Notes under the pieces: generated by a model | What the model was told of the DNA's origin: nothing | The model's database searches: none | What the model saw: the letters and a program-made list of their open reading frames with translations, nothing else | Shown here: one piece after another, positions 5,719 through 6,269 of the stretch | How positions within the stretch are numbered: position 1 is the first letter of the stretch | Layout of the letters: every line of letters starts with the position of its first letter | Position numbers and translations under genes: made by a program | DNA from: DATBAK01 sp036787815 | Lineage (GTDB): Bacteria > Actinomycetota > Acidimicrobiia > IMCC26256 > PALSA-610 | Length of the DNA stretch: 6,269 bases | Direction of reading: 5' to 3' | Assembly (NCBI GenBank): GCA_036787815.1 | Contig: DAIQOP010000241.1 | Location: 1-6,269, forward strand

Positions 5719-5868
5719 CCTGCCAACGAAGTGCGTGACCCGAGACGCCCACCGGGTTGCTCTCCTTCGGAATCGCGATCCTCGAGTTCGAACCGGCCGA
5801 CTTGGGCACGCTCGCCGGTATACGCGGCCGTCGCTCAACGCAGTCGCTGCAGCCACTCCCCCTCTGGT

Positions 5869-5889
5869 CTTCGGGTGGCCACCCCGAAG
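5869..5889. terminator. Terminator-like hairpin, right copy of the 17-bp repeat
   Basis: The stem is a perfect 7 bp (CTTCGGG / CCCGAAG) with the loop TGGCCAC and no T-run. It lies between two converging genes (ends at 5718 and 5965), so it could terminate transcription from both sides. Its core TCGGGTGGCCACCCCGA (5871-5887) matches 39-55 at 16 of 17 positions. The rest of the 5719-5964 gap shows no RNA gene. One frame (about 5742-5925) encodes a short stretch including FGIAILEFEPADLG that I could not assign. Confidence 0.5.
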
Positions 5890-5964
5890 GACTTCGTAAA
5901 CGGCCGAGGGCAATTGGCTGTTAGATGCAGGTCGGTTCGGTCCGACACCGTCGATCGGTCGCGG

Positions 5965-6269
5965 TTAGTGGTTCCGGCGGGAGTTGCCGCGGTGCGAGCG
6001 TGGCAGCGCGGCGTCGACGCGTGCGAACGGTTGCGCGAGGACGGGCTGGGCCCGCCGTCCGACGATCCAGCTCCGAGGCGCCAGCACTTGCACCGCGTCC
6101 AACGTGCGTTCTCGGAGCACGCCCTCGGACGCGAGGTTGTGCCACGTCGCGAAGGTGTCGTTCCGGAACTGGATCGGGTGGACCGTGCCGACGCGGGCGA
6201 CTTCAGAACCGACCGCGATCGTGTCGCCGATCTCGAACGCAGTGACCTTGGCGAGATCGAGGGTGATCC
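5965..6269 (-). CDS. Hypothetical protein, C-terminal 100 residues (5' end outside the window)
   Basis: An open - strand frame enters from the right edge and ends at TAA 5967-5965. Codons are strongly biased to G/C in third position over most of its length. The visible sequence begins ITLDLAKVTAFEIGDTIAVG and continues HPIQFRNDTFATWHNLASEG, then LDAVQVLAPRSWIVGRR. This looks like folded, beta-rich protein followed by a basic tail ending RGNSRRNH. I do not recognise the family and see no catalytic motif, signal or membrane segment in the visible part. It converges on the SWIM-family gene across 246 bp containing a hairpin. The + strand frames across the same bases give arginine-rich shadow sequence, supporting the - strand call. 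Confidence 0.62.
   Translation of the reverse strand, partial: ITLDLAKVTAFEIGDTIAVGSEVARVGTVHPIQFRNDTFATWHNLASEGVLRERTLDAVQVLAPRSWIVGRRAQPVLAQPFARVDAALPRSHRGNSRRNH

Noticed and set aside
5776..5802. tRNA-like T-loop sequence gagttcgaacc.
   Set aside because: The flanking bases do not form a T-stem on either strand, and no acceptor, D or anticodon arms are found nearby.
5302..5913. 203-codon open frame on the - strand opposite the SWIM-family gene.
   Set aside because: It is antisense to a convincingly coding + strand gene. It shows no recognisable domain and runs into the hairpin region.

Overview
The window is GC-rich, and every credible gene has strong G/C third-position bias. A leaderless-looking start, GTG starts and the protein families suggest an actinomycete-type genome (Actinomycetota). 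That assignment is inference from composition and families. The gene content looks like an accessory or defence island.

Layout. (1) Positions 1-918, + strand: a terminator-like hairpin, then an autoregulated type II toxin-antitoxin pair (vapB, vapC). A 35-bp palindromic operator contains the -10 box and abuts the vapB start codon. (2) Positions 802-1778, + strand: a 38-residue ORF and a HEAT-like helical-repeat protein. Both continue the vapBC operon through overlapping stop and start codons. (3) Positions 1826-4523, - strand: a two-gene unit. It encodes a TOTE-type archaeo-eukaryotic primase fused to an SF2 helicase (799 aa) and a 107-aa acidic protein whose start overlaps the helicase stop. 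(4) Positions 4642-5718: a gene of the SWIM zinc-finger-associated helical-repeat family that is rearranged. Its C-terminal 264 residues read on the + strand from 4924, while the preceding ~85 residues of the same family lie on the - strand at 4664-4918. (5) Positions 5719-6269: a gap with a second terminator-like hairpin, then the C-terminal 100 residues of an unrecognised - strand gene that runs off the edge.

The main discovery candidate is the 255-bp segment 4664-4918. It is bounded by a 7-bp inverted repeat (accgctc / gagcggt) with an 11-bp perfect inverted repeat just outside (tcgcgcacccg / cgggtgcgcga). Flipping the segment on paper about the 7-bp repeats joins the two halves of the SWIM-family gene in one open frame, with a family-like junction (NVAER-FRVREAM). 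In the present orientation the same module reads, without a stop, into the primase-helicase gene. It could be an invertible switch between two divergent genes, a fixed recent inversion, or an assembly artefact. Read evidence would decide.

A 17-bp hairpin-forming sequence (16/17 identical) occurs at both ends, positions 39-55 and 5871-5887, bracketing the toxin-antitoxin, conflict and SWIM-family block.
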